From positions 4,596,369-4,660,368 of the forward strand of contig OZ024857.1 in NCBI GenBank assembly GCA_964017155.1: a stretch of 64,000 nucleotides of DNA, in the 5' to 3' direction. The translations under genes were made by a program, and so were the position numbers. Source of the stretch: Oasisia sp. SBJ-2009. Taxonomy: Eukaryota; Annelida; Polychaeta; Sabellida; Siboglinidae. The notes under the pieces were generated by a model that was not told the DNA's origin, searched no databases, and saw only the letters and a list, made by a program, of their open reading frames with translations. This document shows, in pieces, positions 25,294 to 37,576 of this stretch (the first letter of the stretch is position 1; the number at the start of each line of letters is the position of its first letter).

Positions 25294-27852
25294 CTGGTGG
25301 CTCCATGTAACATGTGATACCACCAGACACCACTTAACAAACTGGTGGCTCCATGTAACATGTGATACCACCAGACACCACTTAACAAACTGGTGGCTCC
25401 ATGTAACATGTGATACCACAACACACCACTTAACAAACTGGTGGCTCCATGTAACATGTGATACCACAACACACCACTTAACAAACTGGTGGCTCCATGT
25501 AACATGTGATACCACCACACTCCACTTAACAAACTGGTGGCTCCATGTAACATGTGATACCACAACACACCACTTAACAAACTGGTGGCTCCATGTAACA
25601 TGTGATACCACCACACTCCACTTAACAAACTGGTGTCTCCATGTAACATGTGATACCACCACACTCCACTTAACAAACTGGTGGCTCCATGTAACATGTG
25701 ATACCACCAGACACCACTTAACAAACTGGTAGCTCCATGTAACATGTGATACCACCACACTCCACTTAACAAACTGGTAGCTCCATGTAACATGTGATAC
25801 CACCAGACACCACTTAACAAACTGGTAGCTCCATGTAACATGTGATACCACCACACTCCACTTAACAAACTGGTGGCTCCATGTAACATGTGATACCACC
25901 AGACACCACTTAACAAACTGGTGTCTCCATGTAACATGTGATACCACCACACTCCACTTAACAAACTGGTGGCTCCATGTAACATGTGATACCACCAGAC
26001 ACCACTTAACAAACTGGTAGCTCCATGTAACATGTGATACCACCAGACACCACTTAACAAACTGGTAGCTCCATGTAACATGTGATACCACCAGACACCA
26101 CTTAACAAACTGGTAGCTCCATGTAACATGTGATACCACCAGACACCACTTAACAAACTGGTAGCTCCATGTAACATGTGATACCACCACACTCCACTTA
26201 ACAAACTGGTAGCTCCATGTAACATGTGATACCACCAGACACCACTTAACAAACTGGTAGCTCCATGTAACATGTGATACCACCACACTCCACTTAACAA
26301 ACTGGTGGCTCCATGTAACATGTGATACCACCAGACACCACTTAACAAACTGGTAGCTCCATGTAACATGTGATACCACCAGACACCACTTAACAAACTG
26401 GTAGCTCCATGTAACATGTGATACCACCAGACACCACTTAACAAACTGGTAGCTCCATGTAACATGTGATACCACCAGACACCACTTAACAAACTGGTAG
26501 CTCCATGTAACATGTGATACCACCAGACACCACTTAACAAACTGGTGCCTCCATGTAACATGTGATACCACCAGACACCACTTAACAAACTGGTGCCTCC
26601 ATGTAACATGTGATACCACCACACTCCACTTAACAAACTGGTGGCTCCATGTAACATGTGATACCACCAGACACCACTTAACAAACTGGTAGCTCCATGT
26701 AACATGTGATACCACCAGACACCACTTAACAAACTGGTAGCTCCATGTAACATGTGATACCACCAGACACCACTTAACAAACTGGTGCCTCCATGTAACA
26801 TGTGATACCACCAGACACCACTTAACAAACTGGTAGCTCCATGTAACATGTGATACCACCACACTCCACTTAACAAACTGGTGGCTCCATGTAACATGTG
26901 ATACCACCAGACACCACTTAACAAACTGGTAGCTCCATGTAACATGTGATACCACCAGACACCACTTAACAAACTGGTAGCTCCATGTAACATGTGATAC
27001 CACCAGACTCCACTTAACAAACTGGTGGCTCCATGTAACATGTGATACCACCAGACACCACTTAACAAACTGGTAGCTCCATGTAACATGTGATACCACC
27101 AGACACCACTTAACAAACTGGTAGCTCCATGTAACATGTGATACCACCAGACTCCACTTAACAAACTGGTGGCTCCATGTAACATGTGATACCACCAGAC
27201 ACCACTTAACAAACTGGTAGCTCCATGTAACATGTGATACCACCAGACACCACTTAACAAACTGGTAGCTCCATGTAACATGTGATACCACCAGACACCA
27301 CTTAACAAACTGGTAGCTCCATGTAACATGTGATACCACCAGACACCACTTAACAAACTGGTAGCTCCATGTAACATGTGATACCACCACACTCCACTTA
27401 ACAAACTGGTGGCTCCATGTAACATGTGATACCACCAGACACCACTTAACAAACTGGTAGCTCCATGTAACATGTGATACCACCAGACACCACTTAACAA
27501 ACTGGTAGCTCCATGTAACATGTGATACCACCAGACACCACTTAACAAACTGGTAGCTCCATGTAACATGTGATACCACCAGACACCACTTAACAAACTG
27601 GTAGCTCCATGTAACATGTGATACCACCAGACACCACTTAACAAACTGGTGCCTCCATGTAACATGTGATACCACCAGACACCACTTAACAAACTGGTGC
27701 CTCCATGTAACATGTGATACCACCAGACACCACTTAACAAACTGGTGCCTCCATGTAACATGTGATACCACCAGACACCACTTAACAAACTGGTGCCTCC
27801 ATGTAACATGTGATACCACCACACTCCACTTAACAAACTGGTGGCTCCATGT
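25294..27852. repeat. Minisatellite, 48-bp unit, about 53 copies, upstream of the M14 acceptor
   Basis: The unit contains CTCCATGTAACATGTGATAC and CACTTAACAAACTGGT. The 48-bp period is a multiple of three and lacks stops in two minus-strand frames, producing open frames of 900 and 854 codons. Neither is joined in frame to exon M14 and both are pure 16-residue repeats, so I treat them as non-coding. Units fall into a few sequence types (AGACACC, CACTCC, AACACACC). Confidence 0.93.
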
Positions 27853-28296
27853 GTGTGCTCAATGTGACATTAGTCTAAATCTAGATAATATAATGTCTTT
27901 AATCACTTAAATTAAGATATTTAGTGTACTGAATATTTTCTAATCTAAAGCATCAATCTAAATACATATCAAGTTCATATTTCCTAAGAAATAAATGATG
28001 ATTAAGCTGTGATTGCAAAAGTCTCCTTGACTAGATGAGATGAATCTTGGTGCAGGATCAACAAAACTTTGACAAAGGTAATTGAGACTGCCTTTGGTGG
28101 TAGTGCTGGATTATGTCATGTTCGGTTAAGTTGGATTTCCGCATAACTCAGATTAAGTCTGTTGGTCTCATTGCATCTGACTTATGCTTGGTTTAACTGT
28201 ATTTCTCTTTTGTATGAGGCATGTTTATGAGGCTGCTTGTGTATGGGTAGCCGTGACTGGTACACATGACTTTATTTGTGTGTTTCATGTACTTAC
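27853..28296. other. Intronic sequence between M13 and the 48-bp array, nothing recognised
   Basis: AT-rich spacer; no splice-flanked Cys frame. Confidence 0.4.
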
Positions 28297-28404
28297 TCTT
28301 GCAACTGTCACCATCAGTGGACAGTGTGTATCTCTCCCCACATGTGGTACACTTCACAACACCATCAGAGTTGAGAGACGCCACATCGCAGTGGTCTGGA
28401 TAGG
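28297..28404 (-). CDS. Module exon M13, degenerate: two cysteines missing
   Basis: This 108-bp, phase 1-1 exon encodes YPDHCDVASLNSDGVVKC, CGERYTLSTDGDSC. The first cysteine is Tyr (TAT for TGT) and the third is Ala, leaving four. The frame and both splice sites are intact, so this looks like a tolerated change and not a dead exon. The paired loss suggests Cys1 and Cys3 form a disulfide in normal modules. Confidence 0.75.
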
Positions 28405-28984
28405 CTACAAAACCATCAACATCCAATCTCAACTATTCTCACACTCACAGAGCAAGTCTCTTAGAGGCTTGTGCTCACAGCAAAGAACATAAGTGAGCAG
28501 TCATTGCTTATTACAACAAGTTGAATCAGGTGGCACATGCCAATATAAAATCCACCCCAAAATTCTGCACATTTGAACATGACCCACTCTCCTACCATGT
28601 GCACTGACATGTTAACCCTGTTACATTATCGTTTAAATATTATTGGCAGAATTCTATGAACATAAGTCTTACTCATCCCCTACCTCCAAATTCAGTATAT
28701 TTGAAAGCAAGCCGACACATAATTCCTGAAAGCACTGCAGTAATAAAATATGACTTCTACATATATTTTTGTCCATTTTCCCTTATTATATAGCTCAATG
28801 GTGAATGTGTTAGTAGCAATAATGACTACAATGTATAACAGTTTTTAGAATCAAATTTGTTTTCCTTTTAAGCTGCCGAACAAATGTTTGCATAAGTATT
28901 CATTTAATTATCTGACTACAAATAACTTGCACATCAGGCAGCTGGTGAAGTAGATTGTAGTTACTTTGTGTTGCATGTACTTAC

Positions 28985-29086
28985 GCAGACAACTGTCATG
29001 AGCAGATGATAGAACAGACTTCTCGCAGGTGGAACATTTCAAGACGTTATTTTCGAAAGAACACTTGGAGCAGTCACTTGGACACA
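28985..29086 (-). CDS. Module exon M12 of the cysteine-repeat gene
   Basis: This 102-bp, phase 1-1 exon encodes CPSDCSKCSFENNVLKC, CEKSVLSSAHDSC. Six cysteines. The acceptor GGTTTTGTAG is identical to that of M13, suggesting the two exons are duplicates. A 41-43 bp minisatellite starts almost at the acceptor. Confidence 0.8.
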
Positions 29087-29096
29087 CTACAAAACC

Positions 29097-29698
29097 ATCA
29101 ACATCACCTCACAGTCATTCTGACACATGTCTCTTGTCTTTCCAGATCATCTCACAATCATCCTGACACATGACTCTTGTCTTTCCAGATTATCTCAGTC
29201 ATCATGACACATGACTCTTGTCTTTCCACATCATCTCAGTCATCATGACACATGACTCTTGTATTTCCACATCATCTCAGTCATCATGTCACATGACTCT
29301 TGTCTTTCCACATCATCTCAGTCATCATGACACATGACTCTTGTATTTCCACATCATCTCAGTCATCATGTCACATGACTCTTGTCTTTCCACATCATCT
29401 CACAATCATCATGACACATGACTCTTGTCTTTCCACATCATCTCATAATCATCCTGACACATGACTCTAGTCTTTCCACATCATCTCACAATCATCATGA
29501 CACATGACTCTTGTCTTTCCACATCATCTCACAATCATCCTGACACATGACTCTTGTCTTTCCACATCATCTCAGTCATCATGACACATGATTCTTGTCT
29601 TTCCACATCATCTCACAATCATCATGACACATGATTCGTGTTTTTCCACGTCACCTTACAATCATCCTGACACATGACTCTTGTGTTTCCACACTAAC
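29097..29698. repeat. Minisatellite, 41-43 bp unit, about 14 copies, upstream of the M12 acceptor
   Basis: Landmark TGACTCTTG recurs at 29171, 29212 and 29253 with a 41-bp step. Units with CACAATCATC are slightly longer. The array starts about ten bases from the acceptor of exon M12. Confidence 0.9.
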
Positions 29699-29769
29699 AC
29701 ATAGTTAAACAAAACTGGCTTATTACACTGTATACTTTCATAATGTTCCTGTAAATTTAACATAAAAGT

Positions 29770-29960
29770 ATTTATGACCTGTTGCCTTACAATCTGGGCT
29801 AAGGGTCTCTCTGGTGACGGGTGAGAAACTAGGCTGTATAAACTGACATAATTAGTCTTAAGAACATATTATATCATGTACATGTAAAGCGCCCTGAATA
29901 GTTTTTAAGCTAGATTTGGTCCTATATAAGTTTATTTTATTTATTTATTTATCATATCTT
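29770..29960 (+). mobile_element. 3' part of a SINE
   Basis: It contains AAAGCGCCCTGAATAG and TTTGGTCCTATATAAG followed by a (TTTA)n tail, the pattern of many metazoan SINE 3' ends. The paralogous M6 intron (36796-36850) keeps only the 5' part of this block. The 5' limit is uncertain. Confidence 0.5.
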
Positions 29961-30216
29961 CAAAACTACCATAATCTTACAAATAGTAACGGATATGGTC
30001 CTGTGAAAATGTAATAGATAAATACCAATTTGTTTATTCTAATAAACACTACCCCTTTGGTATATCAACTTGACAAAAGTGAGTATACTTATTGAACAAA
30101 TAGTAATATTCTTTTATAAAAATGTGATCTTTACCACTAGACACTAGCTTACAAAAAGCCAGAAATGTAATAATGACTTATCAGCAAGAAAAATGTAAAT
30201 TACGGTTGATGGTTAC

Positions 30217-30330
30217 CTTGGCAGGTCTTCTCAGCTGTGATGGCATAGCCAGCATCACACCTGCTATCCTCACACATTGTTTTGCGGTTTGCTGAATCAT
30301 AGGTGCAACTGGAGCAGTGAGTAGGACACG
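30217..30330 (-). CDS. Module exon M11 of the cysteine-repeat gene
   Basis: This 114-bp, phase 1-1 exon encodes CPTHCSSCTYDSANRKTMC, then CDAGYAITAEKTC. It is the paralogue of M6. A CT-rich (sense strand) minisatellite begins about 55 bases upstream of its acceptor. Confidence 0.82.
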
Positions 30331-30384
30331 CTGCAAACAAAAAACACATGTTCATTCTGACATAACATAAGTATGACGTAGAAT

Positions 30385-31232
30385 GTGACAGAAAGACTGA
30401 GAGACAGAGGGAGAGTTGACAGAGAGGTGAAGGCAGGGAGAGAGAGGCTGAGAGACAGAGGGAGAGGTGACAGAGAGGTGGAGGCAGAGAGACAGAGGCT
30501 GAGAGACAGAGGGAGAGTTGACAGAGAGGTGAAGGCAGGGAGAGAGAGGCCGAGAGACAGAGGGAGAGTTGACAGAGAGGTGAAGGCAGGGAGAGAGAGG
30601 CTGAGAGACAGAGGAAGAGTTGACAGAGAGGTGGAGGCAGGGAGAGAGAGGCCGAGAGACAGAGGGAGAGTTGACAGAGAGGTGAAGGCAGGGAGAGAGA
30701 GGCCGAGAGACAGAGGGAGAGTTGACAGAGAGGTGGAGGCAGGGAGAGAGAGACCGAGAGACAGAGGGAGAGTTGACAGAGAGGTGAAGGCAGGGAGAGA
30801 GAGGCCGAGAGACAGAGGGAGAGTTGACAGAGAGGTGGAGGCAGGGAGAGAGAGGTCGAGAGACAGAGGGAGAGTTGACAGAGAGGTGGAGGCAGGGAGA
30901 GAGAGGCTGAGAGACAGAGGGAGAGTTGACAGAGAGGTGGAGGCAGGGAGAGAGGCTGAGAGACAGAGGGAGAGTTGACAGAGAGGTGAAGGCAGGGAGA
31001 GAGAGGCCGAGAGACAGAGGGAGAGTTGACAGAGAGGTGGAGGCAGGGAGAGAGAGGCTGAGAGACAGAGGGAGAGTTGACAGAGAGGTGGAGGCAGGGA
31101 GAGAGGCTGAGAGACAGAGGGAGAGTTGACAGAGAGGTGGAGGCAGGGAGAGAGGCTGAGAGACAGAGGGAGAGTTGACAGAGAGGTGGAGGCAGGGAGA
31201 GAGAGGCTGAGAGACAGAAAGAGAGAGGGACG
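30385..31232. repeat. Minisatellite, 51-bp GA-rich unit, about 16 copies, upstream of the M11 acceptor
   Basis: The unit contains GAGAGTTGACAGAGAGGTGG and AGGCAGGGAGAGAGAGGC. Long Leu/Ser-rich (minus) and Arg/Glu-rich (plus) frames are repeat artefacts because 51 is divisible by three. On the sense strand the array is a CT-rich tract. Confidence 0.92.
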
Positions 31233-32234
31233 GAGAAATGGATAGAGAGAGTCGGAGAGAAAAGGGATAGACATAAATGGGAAGTTTAACTGAACACAGC
31301 AGAAAGCAACACATGCATTGACATGGCTGTCAGGTACTGCCATAAACCTGGCCAGAGTTGCAGTGACACTTGTCCTTCTATCTCACTCGTCCAAGAGAGT
31401 GACAGAAAATGAGTAAGACGGATGGGTGGAGAGAGACAGGGAGCGATAGACAATGAGGGAGAAATGAAGGAAATGTTTGCTATGAGGAAAACCAAGAATA
31501 CCTCGGAGTGTTGCATATTGTGGATAGATGGATGGATGAATGAATGGATATATTGATAGAGACAGAAACGGAGAGAGGGAGGAACAGATAACTGGTGCAG
31601 AGAGTAGGAACCACTGCAAACAAACATCAGTGTTGACACGCTGCCAACAAAAACCACAAACTTGTGTTCATTCTGATGTCACAAAGCAGCTGGGCTACTG
31701 TAAGAAACTACACAAATTCAGACCATGTTGGTAGTTTTATGTCAATAAGATCAAACAATGGAGAACACACAGAGGAACGGGCAATCAGAATGCAAGAGGC
31801 AACTTCCAAGAGGGAGTATACAGTCACAAGAACATGGTGGATATACAGGCTTGTCAGCTATGTTACTTCATAGACATCTAATTATCTGACCATCAAAATA
31901 GTCATTATATCACTTGTTTTAACCAACAGATGAAAACATTCATCAGGGTCAGTGAAGTATATAGATATGACAACAAATATGACTGATGTAACTGTGATAA
32001 CCAAAACAAACAAACCCATTTCCCTCTTGCATGTTTCTAACTGAAGGGAATGTTTTGACATTTATTTGTTTATAATGTGTGTTTGTTCACACTGCATCGG
32101 AAACCTTTGGGAAGAATGTTTTGTAAGCATGATAATTTATTTTTCTTAATTTTATTAGCACAAACAGTAATGCGTTACAGTAAAAGTTCATTTGATAATA
32201 ATTACAAGGAGTTATCAAGTGATATTTCACTCAC
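31233..32234. other. Intronic sequence between M10 and the 51-bp array, nothing recognised
   Basis: It includes a small degenerate second copy of the M11 acceptor region around 31610-31680. No exon is supported. Confidence 0.4.
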
Positions 32235-32339
32235 AGGGACATTTGCCATCATTGTATACAGAGCCAGGATCGCATCCAGTCGACTTGCACCGAGTCTCTC
32301 CACTGATGATGTCACAAATGTTACAGTTGTCAGGACAGA
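32235..32339 (-). CDS. Module exon M10 of the cysteine-repeat gene
   Basis: This 105-bp, phase 1-1 exon encodes CPDNCNICDIISGETRC, CDPGSVYNDGKC with six cysteines. Its last codons are CP, so the final Cys is followed by Pro, unlike the usual C-x-G. Acceptor TTTCAG, donor T/GTGAGT. Confidence 0.8.
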
Positions 32340-32399
32340 CTGAAACAAAGCAGAGTGGACCTTTATAAATCACTTTCTGGGAAAACATCAAGTTTATAT

Positions 32400-33200
32400 C
32401 ACCCATTTGAATACTTGAATAATTTGGCAAATTAGTTCATTGACAGATATGTTCCGTCTTAATAACTAAAATTGTCTAAGTTTATTTATGTAAACAAGTT
32501 TTTGTAGACCGTTTCATTATCAGATGCACAAGGTGGCAGCACTAGTCACAAGAATCAATTGTGATGACAGAAATTGACACCATATTTTAGGAAGAAATAT
32601 ATTAATAATTAAACAATGGTGTCTAAAATGCAGTCATGCATATATGACGACTTGTACGAACTGTGGAACTCATATTTTGTGTTCACCCATGTGACTGGCA
32701 AATTGGGGTGGTTTACTCAATAAGTGATCTTGTTGTGTGTTGGCTAGGGGTGGCAGGTGATATCGTTGTTGTTTGCATGATAAAATACAAGTGCACTTTC
32801 CGTAATAGAAAGACATCAAGGAGATGTGTCACAGTTTGACAGTGCTGCAATAAACCATAGCTGCAGCAGTCGAACAAAAGGGTTTGGGACATGCCCCCCC
32901 CCCCCCCACAGACCTACACCAATGCATTATATAGACATAGTCACAGTCATGCACTAGCCAGCATGTGGTATCTGCATTCAAATGTATCATTGCATCATGT
33001 TTGATTCTGGCAAGAACAGTGTTAGCATCGGGCAGGATTTGGGCCTCAGACACAACCAGCACCATGAAAGACTGGTACCATGCGGTAAAATCTTCATTTA
33101 ACTTTGTGTTTTCTCTTGTTATAGTTGGAATCAAAATTTGTTGTAATAGATATGCAACAAAACCTTAGTGTCCTACCAGATGTAGTATCTAATAGGCATA
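32400..33200. other. Intron between M9 and M10, nothing recognised
   Basis: AT-rich with a run of 13 C at about 32896-32908. No supported gene. Confidence 0.4.
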
Positions 33201-33272
33201 AACTTGTTGCAGATATGGGCAAGAAAAGTAGTTACCTCTAAGTTGTCTTTACGCCATGACTTTGCTACTCAC

Positions 33273-33374
33273 CTTCACACACGTTGCCCTTATTCAGGCC
33301 ATACATTGTGGAGCACTTGGAGCAGGTTGATTTCGAGTTGTCCATCGTACACTTGTCACACTTGTCAGCACAAG
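33273..33374 (-). CDS. Module exon M9 of the cysteine-repeat gene
   Basis: This 102-bp, phase 1-1 exon encodes CADKCDKCTMDNSKSTC, CSTMYGLNKGNVC. It has six cysteines, with the fourth and fifth spaced C-x2-C (CSKC). Acceptor TGATTGTAG, donor G/GTGAGT. Confidence 0.8.
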
Positions 33375-33399
33375 CTACAATCACCATTCCATAGCACAA

Positions 33400-34890
33400 G
33401 TGTCGTCATCAGCTACCTTGCTTACATCACACATTAATAACAAATCAGTAAAAATGTATAGGGTAAAGTGTCATCCGTAACGTATGTCAGGAAAAGTGTA
33501 ATATGGGAGTAGGAGGTTTCTTGGTTAAGTATTATCACGTTTTTAATGTTGGCTGTTTGAGCTGCCAATGTGAGATAGATAGAGAGAAATCTCAGAAAGA
33601 GTGACTGGAATACCAGTGACTAAATTAGCGAGACTAACTATATATTATTGGTATTAAAAAAATTGAAATGACTGGGTGTATCACAGAGGAGACCACGGAA
33701 CACGAATAAACTCTAATTGTTCAGCTAGTTTTGAGACAATTTTGACAACTTTCCAACAAAAGGCCAGACATTTATTATTATTGTTTATTTATTTTATAAG
33801 TAAACAATGATACAAAAAAATTAAACAATACAGCCGTGCAAATAATATAATGATTATTATTTAAATATACGGATTATTTGTGGGTCTTTGTTAAAATGAA
33901 CATAATTTTAGCATGGCTTTACATATCAGGTTTATGAAGGGTTAGAAGAGAAAAATACACAAATATCATGACTTACTTTATGGATGACCATTTTTATAGC
34001 ATTAACCACAGACTCAGCAGCTAATCCATACAGGTTGCTCCTTTTATTTAAAAAACATTTTCAAAACTAGCATTTCTATGAAATATCACGGAATTCTATA
34101 TAATTATAACAAAAACCCATATACTGAATACAATGTAGAACATCAACATAGTCACAGTAATTTTGTGGCGAATTGGCCCGACATTTTTAAGTAAACAAAT
34201 TGTATTTGATGGGAATTTTTGTGTTTGTGCATATTTTAGATCAACATGTGTAGGAGTTGTTAGTTTATTATAATGTAGGGACTATGCAAGGCTCAGTGTC
34301 ATAAATTATATTGTTTGAATTTCACAGTTAATGTCATTCCCAAAGAGTGGCTGCAGAATATTGCTGTCCATTTTTCAATTAGTAAATGTCATTCGTTTGG
34401 CCAATTTCGATTCTTTGCTACATCAGACATGTGTTGGATATTCTACAAATATCTTTTTGTAAATTTTAAGATGTTTAAAAATACAAGGTTATTATGATAT
34501 ACACTGAAAATTGTAGTTAAAAATACTTTAAATACCAAAGAGTTTGAGATTGTTAGCATTTGAGTAACCATTTTATGTCCATTACATGATCATGTGCTCG
34601 AATTTATGTAATCACTGAATAACACTGATACAGTAAGACAATTTAGGGTATCTCAGTTTCTAGAGTTTCACACGTGACTGCTTTCTTTTATAGTAATTTT
34701 CCGTTTTCTTGGTTTCTTTAATTTGTTATTATGTTATCATTACAGCTGCACCTTAAAAATATAATTTTGCTTTCTCATATTTGAACGGCTTTGCTCAGCT
34801 TGTGTCATATGACCAATGTCATTACACACACCCACAGCACAGCAACATTTCGTAAATAAGTCAGTGAGATATCCTCTTGTTAGTATCAGA
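33400..34890. other. Intron between M8 and M9, nothing recognised
   Basis: Very AT-rich; no repeat structure or splice-flanked Cys frame that I can support. Confidence 0.4.
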
Positions 34891-34903
34891 CTATCTGACT
34901 TAC

Positions 34904-35002
34904 TTATACAGGTGGAATCAGAAGCCAGCACGTATCCTTGATCACACTTTCCGCTGTCACACTTGCCCTCTTGACTACAGCTCTGGCAGTGAGAGGCACA
35001 CG
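34904..35002 (-). CDS. Module exon M8 of the cysteine-repeat gene
   Basis: This 99-bp, phase 1-1 exon encodes CASHCQSCSQEGKC, CDQGYVLASDSTC and ends with donor A/GTAAGT. It is the most downstream of the four nearly identical exons of this cluster. All six cysteines are present. Confidence 0.82.
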   Translation of the reverse strand, partial: RVPLTARAVVKRASVTAESVIKDTCWLLIPPV

Positions 35003-36356
35003 CTAAAAGAGATGAGGTCACAGTGAGTTCAGTCACACAACCAGTCAAACTATGCTTAGAAACAGTTGCTACTGATGGCTGTTGTTAACTCTTTCCTGTG
35101 ATGACCACCTTCTTATTTGCATCCTGTTGTGGGCTGCATTTGGAACTTGGCAGCCAGCTTGCTTTATATTGTGTTGTTTCCACCAAAAGATGATACATTG
35201 ACAGTCAATGCATGACATTATATTAAATACACTTTACTGTGAAGGGAAATTAATTTAAGTATCTACAAAATGAAGGCCACTGCACTATATATCTCCGTGT
35301 CGAGGAGTTGCACTGACAATATGGTTAATATAATCTCCATCTTAGTTATAAATCAATATTATTAATACAGCTGACATTGGTAACTGATTCAAAATTGATA
35401 GGAAATGCCGGACAGTGATACACTCCATTTTAACTAATGTTAAACACTTTCATTCTCAATATACTCTCAATACTCACAAGACTTTCTTTCCAGGATGACA
35501 AAAACAAATGTAGCTTTATCCAGATTACATGTTTCAGTTTAGCTAGATTCTAACTGGAGGTTAACAAAAGGCCTAGAGCTGTGAGTTTGCCAGGCAGTTT
35601 CAAGCAGTCTGTACAAGCGAGAGGTTAGTCAGCTTTTGGAGGTCTGCACAGTAAAGAGCTAACAGAAAAGTTACAATCAACAACGTTGTGCTTTAATGAA
35701 GGCTGACTGACACAGTTGCTAATTATCTGGATGAGTTCAAATCTCGACTCTTGACATCTTTTTGCAACAGCATTTCAATGCTTACAAAAAAAGTCAACAG
35801 TATGCCACTGACTACCTATGGATACCATTCAGTACCACTGAACCACCCAGGGATAAATAAACATAACTCAATGGTATTTTCAATGGTATTTGCACACTTC
35901 AATTATTAAATTGTTTTATTTCAGTGGCACATTCAATGGTATTTTAACTTGCCATTCACATATCCTTGGCCATAATACACCCTAATAGCATTCAATCGTA
36001 TTTGAGTGGTATTTTTGTGAGGGAAGATTATTTTAAGAATATTTTCATTTGAACAACTGCACGTTGTCATGACATTGCTTATCATATAGTGCATTATATT
36101 TATTTATATAATTTTATCTACATAATTTATTTTAACACAGACAAGATACATTATTTTACATAAGGTATGGATTATATTATTATAATGTATGTTATTTTGT
36201 AAAATATTATTATATTGTAGTAATTATGCATTTATCAATACACACCTTTGAGCAGACTTTTATATCCTGATACATGGCACTATATAAAGTAATATTAACA
36301 AATATTGATAGCGTTGTATTGTTTTATTTATGCTCTTGTTAATATTTGTGACTTAC

Positions 36357-36455
36357 GTTTGCAGGTGGAATCAGAAGCCAGCACGTATCGTTCATCACAC
36401 TTTCCGCTGTCACACTTGCCCTCTTGACTACAGCTCTGGCAGTGAGAGGCACACG
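36357..36455 (-). CDS. Module exon M7 of the cysteine-repeat gene (RYVLASD subfamily)
   Basis: This 99-bp, phase 1-1 exon encodes CASHCQSCSQEGKC, CDSGKC and RYVLASDSTC with acceptor TCTTTTAG and donor C/GTAAGT. It differs from M8 mainly by RYVL against GYVL. Confidence 0.82.
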
Positions 36456-37186
36456 CTAAAAGAGATGAGGTCACAGTGAGTTCAGTCACACAACCAGTCA
36501 AACTATGCTTAGAAACAGTTGCTACTGGTGGCTGTTGTTAACTCTTTCCTGTGATGACCACCTTCTTATTTGCATCCTGTTGTGGGCTGCATTTGGAACT
36601 TGGCAGCCAGCTTGCTTTATATTGTGTTGTTTCCACCAAAAGATGATACACTGACAGTCAATGCATGACATTATATTAAATACACTTTACTATGAAGTGA
36701 AATTAATTTAAGTATCTACAAAATGCAGGTCACTGCAATATATCTGTGTCAAAGAGTTGCACAGACAATATATGGTTAATATAATCTCCATCCATCACTG
36801 GTGAAGGGTGAGAAACTGGGCTGTATAAACTGAGATCACATCTTCAAAACTACCATCTCGCCCTGATCAAATTTACAATGCATTTCATACATAATGCAAA
36901 GGTAAGTTACAACTTGATATACATGTTTTCTATCATCATTATGGTAACCAGATAATCTTACAAATAGTAACGGATATAGTCCTGTGAAAATGTAATAGAT
37001 AAATACCAATTTGTTTATTCTAACAAAAACTATATCAACTTGACCGAAGTGAGTATACTTATTCAACAAATAGTAATATTCTTTTATAAAAATGTGATCT
37101 TTACCACTAGGCACTAGCTTACAAAAAGCCAGAAATGTAATAATGACTTATCAGCAAGAAAAATGTAAATTACGGTTGGTGGTTAC

Positions 37187-37300
37187 CTTGGCAGGTCTTC
37201 TCAGCTGTGATGGCATAGCGAGGATCACACCCACTATCCTTACACACTGTTTTGCTGTTTGCTGAATCATAGGTGCAACTGGAGCAGTGAGTAGGACACA
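37187..37300 (-). CDS. Module exon M6 of the cysteine-repeat gene (duplicate of M11)
   Basis: This 114-bp, phase 1-1 exon encodes CPTHCSSCTYDSANSKTVC, then CDPRYAITAEKTC. It is a close paralogue of M11 (30217-30330), including several hundred bases of flanking intron and a GA-rich array upstream. It is inserted between members of a different exon subfamily (M5 and M7). Confidence 0.82.
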
Positions 37301-37364
37301 CTGCAACAAAAATCACATCTTCATTCTGACATAACAGAAGACTGACACAGAATGTGACACAAGG

Positions 37365-37576
37365 ACTGAGAGACAGAGGGAGAGTTGACAGAGAGGTGGA
37401 GGCAGGGAGAGAGAGAGGCGGAGAGAGAGGCTGAGAGACAGAGGGAGAGTTGACAGAGAGGTGGAGGCAGGGAGAGAGAGAGGCGGAGAGAGAGGCTGAG
37501 AGACAGAGGGAGAGTTGACAGAGAGGTGGAGGCAGGGAGAGAGAGAGGCGGAGAGAGAGGCTGACAGACAGAGGGA
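37365..37576. repeat. GA-rich minisatellite, 65-bp unit, about 3 copies, upstream of M6
   Basis: Landmark AGACAGAGGG recurs at 37371 and 37436. It shares most of its unit with the 51-bp array at 30385 but is longer by an extra GAGAGGCGGAGAGA segment and has far fewer copies. Confidence 0.88.

Noticed and set aside
25120..27836. Very long minus-strand frames of 900 and 854 codons
   Set aside because: They are pure 16-residue repeats produced by a stop-free 48-bp minisatellite; the true frame of exon M14 is different and is bounded by splice sites.
30297..31343. Leu/Ser-rich minus-strand frames and Arg/Glu-rich plus-strand frames
   Set aside because: Both come from the 51-bp GA-rich array; no start context, no domain, no conservation visible.
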